A stretch of DNA of 6,003 nt, taken from the NCBI GenBank assembly GCA_013044305.1, contig JABEUT010000276.1, positions 1 to 6,003 of the forward strand, read 5' to 3'. Below the pieces are notes generated by a model that saw nothing but the letters and a program-made list of their open reading frames with translations, had not been told where the DNA came from and searched no databases. The stretch is from Bacteroidia bacterium (lineage in GTDB: Bacteria; Bacteroidota; Bacteroidia; JABEUT01). Of this stretch, positions 1 through 6,003 are shown piece after piece; within the stretch, counting starts at the first letter, position 1; every line of letters starts with the position of its first letter. The position numbers were made by a program, and so were the translations under genes.

Positions 1-1688
1 CTTATTGAAGAGGTGGTGGCGCCGTTGTTCCAGGCGTAGCTAACATATCCTCCGCTTGCGGTAAGCACAGTGTTTCCGCCCGCACAAACAGAATCATTGC
101 CGCTTATTACGGGCTGGGGCGGCGCAACAATAGTTACCGTTTTTACCACTGTGTCTACATTGCATGAGCCGCCATTATTTTTTGCTATAAGGGTTACTGT
201 ATAGGTGGCTGCCGAGTCATACGTATGAACAGGATTTTGCAGGGCGGAGCTGTCAGCAGGACCGGAAGACGGGTCGCCGAAATTCCACCGGTATGAGTTG
301 GCGCCAACGGTATTGTTGGTAAAGTTCACCTGCTGCCCCACGCATTGTGGGTTGGGGGCGGGGGTAAAGCTGCCGGTAATGCCGTTAACAACCACAATGG
401 TTATTGGTATGTCGTGATCGCATCTGCCTTTGGCGATATGCAGGCTGTAGGTGGTGGTAACTAAAGGTGCTACCTCTATGCTGTCGGTGGTTTTTCCGTT
501 GCTCCACAAATAGGTGTTTACGTTGGCAACGGCTTTCAGCTTCACGCTGTCGCCTTTGCAGATGGTGTCGGCGCTGGCTACAATTTTGCCTACTGCATTT
601 GAATCTACTTCCAGCACGAATTGTGCCCAGGAAGTATCATGGGGATTAACATTAGAAATATAACCGTACAATTTTATGATGTGATACCCGTAGTTAAGCC
701 CGTTACCCACTATCTGCAGCAGGATTGAATCGGTTGTGCCCGGCACATTTCTTATAATGCTTACACCCGGCAGCACCGGAGGGGTAAGCCCCGATTTTGC
801 GGTGTCGTTCTGTTTCGGAGAAAGAAACAATATCTGATAGTCGAGCGTATCGCCCATACATACGATTAAAGTATCGCAGGGAGAAATGCCTGAAACAATG
901 GGCGGGGTATTGTTGTTACAAACATTGAATATAAATGATTTGGTATCAAGCCACGAAACGCCGTCGTATGGCGGCGGAGGGTATTGGCCGATGTAACTGT
1001 TGCCCGGAATCCCGAATAATCCGAATTGAATATAGTTTATACCGTCTCCTGCATTGGCTCCTACTGTGGCGGGGTCGGCAGGGCTTCCGTCAAATCCGTT
1101 TATCCCGTTGGATGCGTCTCCGGTGGTCCATTGCATGGTGCCATAGCACAATTCAACATTATTCCCGTTGGGTATAATGGGGTCGCTGCCATTGCTAATT
1201 ATCACCTGAAAGGAGTTACGCTTGTCCGCATGTTGTCCGAAATATCCTACGGTATCCCACTGCACAATCATATAGGTAGGCGTAATTTTGTAATATACTA
1301 CGCCGGACAGGGCATTGCGTGTATCCACATCTGCCCAGAAAGGGGCTATCATCTGCCAGCCTACCAAAGGGAAGGCGGCAGGCAGGTAACTGGAATAAGC
1401 CTGGTGAAATGATATATCACCATTGTTATTGATGAACACAGAGTCTATAGGCTTCCCCCAGTAACAGAAATTGAAGGGCAGCTTAATGGCGTTTGTTACG
1501 CCGTCGTCGTTCCTGTACAGGGGAGGTGAAGGCGCATAGTTTCCGTCGCTGTCCCATGCAAAAGGAACCACATGCCACCCCGAACTGGTATCAACGGTTT
1601 GCCAGCAGCTGCAGTTGTTCTGGGCTTTAAGTGTTATAATTCCGAAGAATATATTAACGAGAAGTGATGCAATTATTATTTTCCGCAT
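1..1688 (-). CDS. Large secreted NIDO/Ig-like/PKD surface protein, downstream paralog (3' end cut by window edge)
   Basis: The frame is open from ATG at 1688 to base 1, giving 562 codons with no stop, so the C-terminus lies outside the window. Residues 1-22 form a signal peptide (positive Arg-Lys start, hydrophobic core, Ala-Gln junction). Residues about 75-225 resemble a nidogen (NIDO) domain: FINNNG at 85-90, MIAPFWADVDTR at 113-124 and MQWTTGDAS at 185-193. Ig-like regions follow at about 262-362 and 367-434. A PKD domain lies at about 435-520, with WNFGD at 468-472. A further Ig-like module is cut at 562. The gene begins 5 bp after the stop of its upstream paralog, and the two proteins align almost without gaps along the visible length. 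I infer a cell-surface or extracellular adhesin. By analogy with the paralog, the missing part probably carries more Ig-like modules and a T9SS sorting domain, but this is not seen. Ligand unknown. Confidence 0.94.
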   Translation of the reverse strand, partial: MRKIIIASLLVNIFFGIITLKAQNNCSCWQTVDTSSGWHVVPFAWDSDGNYAPSPPLYRNDDGVTNAIKLPFNFCYWGKPIDSVFINNNGDISFHQAYSSYLPAAFPLVGWQMIAPFWADVDTRNALSGVVYYKITPTYMIVQWDTVGYFGQHADKRNSFQVIISNGSDPIIPNGNNVELCYGTMQWTTGDASNGINGFDGSPADPATVGANAGDGINYIQFGLFGIPGNSYIGQYPPPPYDGVSWLDTKSFIFNVCNNNTPPIVSGISPCDTLIVCMGDTLDYQILFLSPKQNDTAKSGLTPPVLPGVSIIRNVPGTTDSILLQIVGNGLNYGYHIIKLYGYISNVNPHDTSWAQFVLEVDSNAVGKIVASADTICKGDSVKLKAVANVNTYLWSNGKTTDSIEVAPLVTTTYSLHIAKGRCDHDIPITIVVVNGITGSFTPAPNPQCVGQQVNFTNNTVGANSYRWNFGDPSSGPADSSALQNPVHTYDSAATYTVTLIAKNNGGSCNVDTVVKTVTIVAPPQPVISGNDSVCAGGNTVLTASGGYVSYAWNNGATTSSI

Positions 1689-1700
1689 TTTCTTTACCTT
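1689..1700 (-). promoter_or_regulatory. Ribosome binding site and translational-coupling junction between the paralogs
   Basis: On the minus strand the end of the upstream gene reads AAGG-TAA-AGAAA-ATG. The AAGG at 1697-1700 overlaps its final Arg codon and lies 8 nt before the downstream ATG, a workable Shine-Dalgarno spacing. The stop codon (1694-1696) is only 5 nt from the next start. This supports the ATG at 1688 and suggests that terminating ribosomes re-initiate on the second gene. The coupling is inferred. Confidence 0.6.
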
Positions 1701-4444
1701 ATCAGGGTTATATTTCCTTTTTGGTTTATGGTTTTTCCGTTGTTCAGGGTGGCGTTCAGGTAATACACAAACTCCCCGGTGTTCATCAATACTCCGTTGT
1801 AGGTGCCATCCCAGCACTTCGTTGGGTCGTTTGTTTCAAATACCTTGTTGCCCCATCGGTCAAAAATAGCAAAATCCAATGACTGTATGCAGCCTCCGTA
1901 TAAGCATTCCAGCTCGTTGTGTCCGTTTCCGTTGGGAGAAAAGGCATTGGGGACAAAAACGGTGGCACAGGTGTCGAGTACGGTAACAAGAACCGAATCG
2001 AGAAGGGTGCACCCATTGCTGTCGGTAATTTGCAGGTAATACTTCTGTGTAGCGGCAGGGTTGGCGGTTGTATTGGGGCAGGTATCACAGGCCACACCGC
2101 CGGAAGGTATCCATTTGTAGCTTTGTCCGCCCTGCGCCGATTTTACAAACAGTCTGGCCGTACCTTTACTGCCTATGGTGGTGTCGTTGCCGGCAATACC
2201 CGCTGCTCCGGTCAGCACGTTTACCGTTGCATAGCCTATTGCCTTGCAGGGGCCGTTGGATACCAGTACGGTATAGGTGGTATTTACAGAAGGATTGGCA
2301 AAGGGGTTGGAAACCGTATCGGATGACAGATTGGTATTGGGCAGCCACAGATAGGTAGCGCCATACATAGAGTTTACCGCAAGCTGCACGCTGCCTCCCG
2401 GGCATAGGTTCGCAGGCTGGGCATTTGTTACTATAGGTGTTTTGTTCATGAAAACCGTTATGCGCGTACTGTCGGTACAACCGTTTGTTGTTACGGTAAG
2501 GGTATAAGTTGTGGTGTTCGCCGGTTTAACGGTAACGCTTGATGATGTCTGCATTCCCGGATTCCAGAGATAGGTTCCGCCTCCGCCTCCCGCCAATACG
2601 GTACTATCGCCTTTGCAAAGGGTATCGGGGCTGGCGCCTGCAACAGGGGTGGGGTTGGGCTTGGTATGGATAGTAAATGTGGTGTCGCCTGTGCAGGTTG
2701 CCAATGTAACCGTTACCGTATAGGTTCCGGCAGATAAGCCTGTGATGTTCTGGGACGATTCACCGCCGGGAGCCCATTTGTAGCTTGTAAAGCCGTTGGA
2801 GGCATTCAGTACTCCATTTTTTGCAAGGGGGCATACCGAATCAGTGCCGGTAATAATAGGTTGGGGTTTTGTAATGATGGTATCTATAACCTTTGCGGTA
2901 TCAGGGCTGCACGAGCCCCCGGTGTTCGTGGCTATAAGGACAACAGTATAGGTGCCGGGGGAATTAAATATGTGCACGGGGTTTTGAAGGTTTGAACTAT
3001 CCGCCGGACCTGATGCCGTATCTCCGAAATTCCAATGATACCTGTTGGCGCCAACGGTGTTGTTGGTAAAATTAACCGGCTGCCCTATACATTGAGGGTT
3101 TGGCGCCGAGGTAAACCCGCCTGTGATGTTGTTTAGCACCACAATGGTCTTTTGTCTGTCAGACACACAGGTTCCGCTGGTAAGCTGAACGGAATAGGTG
3201 GTGGTAACCAGGGGCGAAACCACTATGCTGTCGGTGGTGGCTCCGTTGCTCCACAGGTAGGCGGTGGCATTGCAGGAATCCATTTTTATGGTTACGCTTG
3301 CACCCTTGCAGATGGTATCGCGGCTTGCCGCAATATGGCCGCTGGCGCCGGAGTCCACTTCGAGCACAAAATTCACAAAGCTTGTATCGCTGGGGTTCAG
3401 GTTGGTTACCCAGCCTGCCAGATGTACGATGTGGGTGCCGAAATTGGCAGGACTACCAACAATTTGTATGAGGATGGAATCTATGGCGCCCGGATAATTG
3501 TTCAGAACGCTTACCCCGGGAACGGCAGGCGGCAGCAAGCCCGCATTTGATAAGTTGTTGCTGTCGGGTGAATAAAAATAGATATCAAGCCTGGCGGTAT
3601 CATTGGCGCACAGCTTAACGGTATCGCAAGGCGATATGCCCGATACGAAAGGAGGAAGCGCGTTGTTGGCGGTGCATACATTGAATGCAAATGTTTTATT
3701 GGAAAGCCAATAAACCCCGTTATAATTCGGACCGGGAGGGAATTGTCCGAAATAGTTTGAATTGGGGGAATCGAACCAGCCCAGCTGCAAAAAGTTCACC
3801 CCGTCGCCTTTGTTGATGCCTGCCGTTGCCGGGTTGCCGCCAAATCCGTTCATCCCGCCTGAAGCGTCACCGGTGGTCCATTGCATCTTGCCGTAACAGA
3901 ACTCCACGTTGTTGCCGTCAGGAACGATGGGGTCGGTGCCATTGGTTATAATTAACTGAAAGGAGTCATTGGAATCGGGGCCGGCGTTCATGTTAAAATA
4001 ACCTACGGTATCCCATTGCACAATCAGGTAGGTGGGGGTAAGCTTGTAATACACCACCCCCGATATGGGGTTACGGGTGTCCACATCGGCCCAGAAGGGA
4101 GCCACCATGGAGTAGTTAAGCGAAGGAAATATGAGCGGGCTGTAAGTGGAATATGCCTGGCCGAATGAAACCGTCCCGTTGTTGTTGATGTAAACCGTAT
4201 CTTCCATTGTTCCCCAGAAACAGAATTTGAACGGCAGCAGGATTGGCCCCGTGGAGCCGTCGTCGTTCTGATACAGGGGCGGCGAGGGAGCGTAGTTCCC
4301 GTCGCTGTCCCAAGCAAACGGCACCACATGCCAGCCGGCATTGGTATCGGCAGGCTGCCAGCAGCTGCAAATATTTTGCGCTCCGGCGCCGATGCTGCCT
4401 GCCAGAATGGTTAAGAGGATTAAGGAAGGAATAATTTTTCGCAT
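1694..4444 (-). CDS. Large secreted NIDO/Ig-like/PKD surface protein with type B T9SS C-terminal sorting domain (complete, 916 aa)
   Basis: The ATG at 4444 was chosen because it gives a signal peptide (residues 1-22, cleavage near Ala-Gln) matching that of the downstream paralog. The in-frame TTG at 4456 would add only four residues. Domains in order: NIDO-like at about 75-225 (YINNNG 85-90, MVAPFWADVDTR 113-124, MQWTTGDASGG 187-197); Ig-like at about 263-365; Ig-like at about 368-440; PKD at about 443-525 with WNFGD 471-475; four more Ig-like modules at about 529-595, 597-667, 669-745 and 747-825, several opening with a CKGDS-like or CPGGS motif; and a gliding-motility-type C-terminal domain at about 826-916. 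In known Bacteroidota proteins that last domain directs export through T9SS and attachment to, or release from, the cell surface. I infer an adhesin or matrix protein. No enzymatic domain is seen and the ligand is unknown. The TAA stop is 5 bp from the paralog's start, so the two are probably cotranscribed. No Shine-Dalgarno sequence precedes the ATG, only an A/T-rich leader, as is common in this phylum. Confidence 0.96.
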   Translation of the reverse strand: MRKIIPSLILLTILAGSIGAGAQNICSCWQPADTNAGWHVVPFAWDSDGNYAPSPPLYQNDDGSTGPILLPFKFCFWGTMEDTVYINNNGTVSFGQAYSTYSPLIFPSLNYSMVAPFWADVDTRNPISGVVYYKLTPTYLIVQWDTVGYFNMNAGPDSNDSFQLIITNGTDPIVPDGNNVEFCYGKMQWTTGDASGGMNGFGGNPATAGINKGDGVNFLQLGWFDSPNSNYFGQFPPGPNYNGVYWLSNKTFAFNVCTANNALPPFVSGISPCDTVKLCANDTARLDIYFYSPDSNNLSNAGLLPPAVPGVSVLNNYPGAIDSILIQIVGSPANFGTHIVHLAGWVTNLNPSDTSFVNFVLEVDSGASGHIAASRDTICKGASVTIKMDSCNATAYLWSNGATTDSIVVSPLVTTTYSVQLTSGTCVSDRQKTIVVLNNITGGFTSAPNPQCIGQPVNFTNNTVGANRYHWNFGDTASGPADSSNLQNPVHIFNSPGTYTVVLIATNTGGSCSPDTAKVIDTIITKPQPIITGTDSVCPLAKNGVLNASNGFTSYKWAPGGESSQNITGLSAGTYTVTVTLATCTGDTTFTIHTKPNPTPVAGASPDTLCKGDSTVLAGGGGGTYLWNPGMQTSSSVTVKPANTTTYTLTVTTNGCTDSTRITVFMNKTPIVTNAQPANLCPGGSVQLAVNSMYGATYLWLPNTNLSSDTVSNPFANPSVNTTYTVLVSNGPCKAIGYATVNVLTGAAGIAGNDTTIGSKGTARLFVKSAQGGQSYKWIPSGGVACDTCPNTTANPAATQKYYLQITDSNGCTLLDSVLVTVLDTCATVFVPNAFSPNGNGHNELECLYGGCIQSLDFAIFDRWGNKVFETNDPTKCWDGTYNGVLMNTGEFVYYLNATLNNGKTINQKGNITLIR
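1697..1969 (-). other. Coding segment for type B T9SS sorting domain (gliding motility-associated C-terminal domain)
   Basis: This is the last roughly 91 residues (826-916) of the complete surface protein. It shows the family landmarks: FVPNAFSPNGNG at 830-841, then FAIFDRWGNKVFET, a CWDGTYNG block, an aromatic FVYYLNAT strand and the terminal GNITLIR. This matches the CHU_C / gliding_CTERM pattern (TIGR04131 / PF13585 type), which serves as a T9SS signal in Bacteroidota. The usual NGDGxND core reads NGNGHNE here, so two acidic or loop positions are changed. Confidence 0.9.
2744..4444 (-). repeat. Tandem gene duplication: copy of the unit at 1-1688
   Basis: The first 567 codons of the complete surface protein align with the 562 visible codons of its downstream neighbour, in the same domain order with only small indels. 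By hand count about 92 of 125 residues match without gaps from residue 26 to 150. An uninterrupted 22-residue identical block lies at residues 37-58 in both proteins. The two DNA copies differ at many silent positions, so this is a diverged paralog pair and not a recent or assembly-generated duplicate. Confidence 0.9.
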
Positions 4445-4752
4445 GTTTTTCTGCAAAAAAACTGTTATACGGAAAAAACAGGGTTTGTGTGAACCAAATT
4501 ATTACTCCTTTATCCTTCCTTTGTAATGTTGGTAACGCTTGTCTTATTCTTTTGAGATATAGCCTGTTCTATTCCAAAATGCTAAGATACAAAAAAAATG
4601 TGTCTCTGGCTTTTTTTGACGCCTGAATACTCACAGATGAATTATCAGGCCCCATAAATTTTATAGTGCACATATTGCTTACAGCCTGTCCTAAGTAATG
4701 TTTGGTGATATTGTTATCTTACCACAGATGGGTAAAGTATTAGCAGTCTTGA

Positions 4753-4789
4753 TTTTTGGTTCTTTGCATCAAGGCAAAGAACAGAAAAA
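4753..4789. repeat. Intergenic hairpin (9-bp perfect inverted repeat with A/T extension)
   Basis: GTTCTTTGC at 4759-4767 and GCAAAGAAC at 4774-4782 are perfect inverted repeats around the 6-nt loop ATCAAG. After a small internal mismatch, TTTTT (4753-4757) can pair with AAAAA (4785-4789). The structure can form on either strand. It lies between two minus-strand genes but has no T-run after the stem on that strand, so it is not a clear terminator. It resembles short intergenic hairpins I recall from other Bacteroidota genomes. That resemblance is from memory and unverified. Confidence 0.6.
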
Positions 4790-4871
4790 CGAACAAGCTC
4801 TTAACGCAAATTACATCGTCTAAAAAACCGGATTAAATGATGCCGGAAAGCAAATGCCATGACGTTTTAAA

Positions 4872-4978
4872 ACCCCGAAGGGGTGTGATATTGGTAGCCC
4901 CGCCTTTCAAGGCGGGGTTTAGCGGCACCACCCATGTTTCCGTCCCTTCCCGCCGGGAAGGGGATAAAGGGGATGGGG
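4872..4978. repeat. Cluster of three G/C palindromes (REP-like intergenic element)
   Basis: Three hairpins lie within about 90 bp. ACCCC-GAA-GGGGT is at 4872-4884. CCCCGCCTT-TC-AAGGCGGGG, a perfect 9-bp stem, is at 4898-4917. CCCTTCCC-GCC-GGGAAGGG, a perfect 8-bp stem, is at 4944-4962. G-runs then continue to 4978. The layout resembles multi-palindrome dispersed intergenic elements seen in Bacteroidota. The middle stem is followed by TTT on the plus strand, but no plus-strand gene precedes it, so a terminator role is unlikely. Membership of a dispersed family is inferred, since only one copy is in this window. Confidence 0.6.
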
Positions 4979-5143
4979 TAAAAAGCTTACATACTTTCTT
5001 TCTTTTCGCTCAAGCAAATAATATAATTTTAAAAGACCTTGGGGAAAGCCCGCAGGAGTATGGTTTGGGAAGACTGCCTTCATGGGCAATACATAACCTC
5101 CCCAACCTCGTATCGTACATAAGCATAGGGTAAGAGTCTTTAT

Positions 5144-6003
5144 TCATTCACCAAGCTGGCGCGCAACAATTTCAAGCCCTTCGGTAAAGGAGTGGGGGTG
5201 GTAGCCAAGTTCATTTTCGGCCTTGTCGAGTATGAAGCCGGTACGCAGGGGGCGCTGCGCCGGTTGCGCGAGAGTAGCGGTGTTCACGGGCTTTATCAGC
5301 GACTTGTCCAGTTTCCAGAAATCGGCTACCTTGTAAAACAGCTCCAGAATGCTCATAAAGTCCTTTCCTGAAATGTGGTAGATGCCAGTTTTGCCGTTAA
5401 TTGCAGCCAGGGCGCAGCCTTCCGCCAGGTCTTCGGCAAGGGTAGGGGTTCTGAACTGGTCGTTTACCACATTCATCTGCTTGCCTTTGGACAGGTTGTT
5501 TTTTGCAACGAGCACAATGTTGCTTCTGCTCATGTTGTCCACCACGCCGTAAACGAGGACAGTGCGAATGATTGTCCACATAATGCCCGATGCCATCACT
5601 GCTTTTTCGGATACAAACTTCGATTCGGCGTAAACCGATTTCGGCGGATAAGGTATGTCTGTTTCGCGGTAGGGGCCGCTTTTGCCGTCGAAGATGAAGT
5701 CGGTGGAGAGGTGTATCAGGTGCGGCTTGCCCGTAAGCTCTTTCATTGCGTTTATCAGGTTGTGTACGGCATCCACATTTAATTTATGGCATTCTTCGGG
5801 CTTGCTCTCACAGCCGTCCACGTCCGTCATGGCAGCAGTATTAATTACCACATCCGGGGCATATTTATGCATAACTTTCATTACTTCCGCAGCATCGGTT
5901 ATATCGAGGTTTTCGAAAACATATCCATCCTTACGCTTCAGTCGGTTTTCGCCTTTGGACGTTGCAATAACGGAAACACCGGTCTCTTTTAAAAGCCTGT
6001 ACA
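5144..6003 (-). CDS. RmlD-like dTDP-4-dehydrorhamnose reductase / extended SDR oxidoreductase (5' end cut by window edge)
   Basis: The frame is open from base 6001 down to TGA at 5144-5146, giving 285 visible residues. The internal ATG at 5881 is not the start, because the 40 codons before it still read as family sequence (an LLKETGVSVIATSKG-like strand-helix-strand). RmlD proteins are about 290-300 residues, so roughly 10-20 residues, including the N-terminal GxxGxxG NAD(P)-binding loop, lie outside. Visible landmarks, counted from the first whole codon: NTAAMTDVD at 54-62, STDFIFDG at 99-106, and the catalytic YxxxK as YAESK at 124-128. The C-terminal half has the substrate-domain pattern RPLRTGFILDK. 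RmlD reduces dTDP-4-keto-L-rhamnose to dTDP-L-rhamnose with NAD(P)H in the cytoplasm, for surface polysaccharides. No rmlA, rmlB or rmlC is visible here, and many Bacteroidota homologs have untested substrates. The family is therefore secure but the exact reaction is not. Confidence 0.93.
   Translation of the reverse strand, partial: YRLLKETGVSVIATSKGENRLKRKDGYVFENLDITDAAEVMKVMHKYAPDVVINTAAMTDVDGCESKPEECHKLNVDAVHNLINAMKELTGKPHLIHLSTDFIFDGKSGPYRETDIPYPPKSVYAESKFVSEKAVMASGIMWTIIRTVLVYGVVDNMSRSNIVLVAKNNLSKGKQMNVVNDQFRTPTLAEDLAEGCALAAINGKTGIYHISGKDFMSILELFYKVADFWKLDKSLIKPVNTATLAQPAQRPLRTGFILDKAENELGYHPHSFTEGLEIVARQLGE

Larger units (their letters stand above)
4445..5143. other. Intergenic region of about 700 bp, no credible gene
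   Basis: This gap separates the stop of the RmlD-like gene from the start of the first surface-protein gene. It is A/T-rich near 4445-4680 and 4980-5035, with G/C-rich palindromes between. I searched the minus strand upstream of 4444 for the Bacteroidota promoter pattern (TTG, then TAnnTTTG) and found only poor matches, for example TATCTTAG at 4582-4589 without a suitable upstream TTG. No minus-strand hairpin with a T-run follows the RmlD-like stop, so the termination point is not visible. The only sizeable open frame (4837-5133, plus strand) runs through the palindromes and looks spurious. Short direct repeats are present: CACAGATG at 4632-4639 and 4723-4730, and AGCCTGTYCTA at 4561-4571 and 4683-4693. 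Their meaning is unknown. Confidence 0.7.

Noticed and set aside
1919..2326. Plus-strand open frames opposite the surface-protein genes (also 1026-1412, 3152-3550 and similar)
   Set aside because: They mirror strongly supported minus-strand coding sequence, have biased composition and show no domains.
4366..4444. Lipoprotein signal at the N-terminus of the complete surface protein, because Cys occurs soon after the hydrophobic segment
   Set aside because: The residues before the first Cys do not form a lipobox. An Ala-Gln signal peptidase I site fits better and agrees with T9SS export.
4445..4456. TTG at 4456 as the start of the complete surface protein
   Set aside because: The ATG at 4444 gives a cleaner signal peptide that aligns with the start of the paralog. 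The TTG adds four residues with no ribosome binding site.
4582..4589. TATCTTAG on the minus strand as a Bacteroidota -7 promoter element
   Set aside because: One mismatch to TAnnTTTG and no TTG at the proper distance upstream, so not distinguishable from chance.
4621..4650. GCCTGA / TCAGGC inverted repeat as a terminator
   Set aside because: The stem is only 6 bp with an 18-nt loop, and the following minus-strand run is A, not T.
4837..5133. Open frame of 98 codons on the plus strand in the intergenic gap
   Set aside because: It reads through the three palindromes and low-complexity G-runs, has no recognisable domain or ribosome binding site, and lies opposite to all neighbours. Most likely an accidental reading of a repeat element.
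5375..5782. Plus-strand open frame opposite the RmlD-like gene
   Set aside because: It lies entirely within a well-supported minus-strand gene with catalytic motifs. It is an antisense shadow.
5879..5881. ATG at 5881 as the start of the RmlD-like gene
   Set aside because: Forty upstream codons are open and continue the Rossmann-fold pattern expected of the family, so the true start is beyond base 6003.

Overview
The window looks like a chromosomal fragment of a member of the Bacteroidota (Bacteroidetes). The main evidence is a C-terminal gliding-motility / type IX secretion (T9SS) sorting domain, which is essentially confined to that phylum. Large Asn/Thr-rich PKD and Ig-like surface proteins, weak or A-rich ribosome binding sites, and G/C-palindromic intergenic repeats fit the same phylum. 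Genus cannot be told from the sequence. All supported genes are on the minus strand, so transcription runs from high to low coordinates.

Right side (5144-6003): the 3' part of an RmlD-like extended short-chain dehydrogenase (dTDP-4-dehydrorhamnose reductase family). Its reading frame stays open to the window edge, so its N-terminal nucleotide-binding motif lies outside.

Middle (4445-5143): a non-coding gap of about 700 bp. It holds a 9-bp hairpin (4759-4782), a compact cluster of three G/C palindromes with a G-run motif (4872-4978), and no convincing gene, promoter or terminator.

Left side (1-4444): two adjacent paralogous genes for very large secreted proteins. The upstream one (1694-4444) is complete: signal peptide, a nidogen-like (NIDO) domain, Ig-like modules, a PKD domain, more Ig-like modules and a type B T9SS sorting domain. 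The downstream one starts 5 bp after the stop of the first and runs off the left edge after 562 codons. It repeats the same domain order almost without gaps. The pair is a tandem duplication and probably one transcription unit with translational coupling. Both products are predicted to be exported through Sec and, shown directly for the complete one and inferred for the other, through T9SS to the cell surface as adhesins or matrix proteins. The sugar-nucleotide reductase is on the same strand but about 700 bp upstream, so a functional link (surface glycan or glycoprotein) is only a possibility.

I found no phage, CRISPR, IS, tRNA or rRNA, and no evidence for a defence or other multi-gene novel system. 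The most notable item is the duplicated NIDO-PKD surface protein pair.
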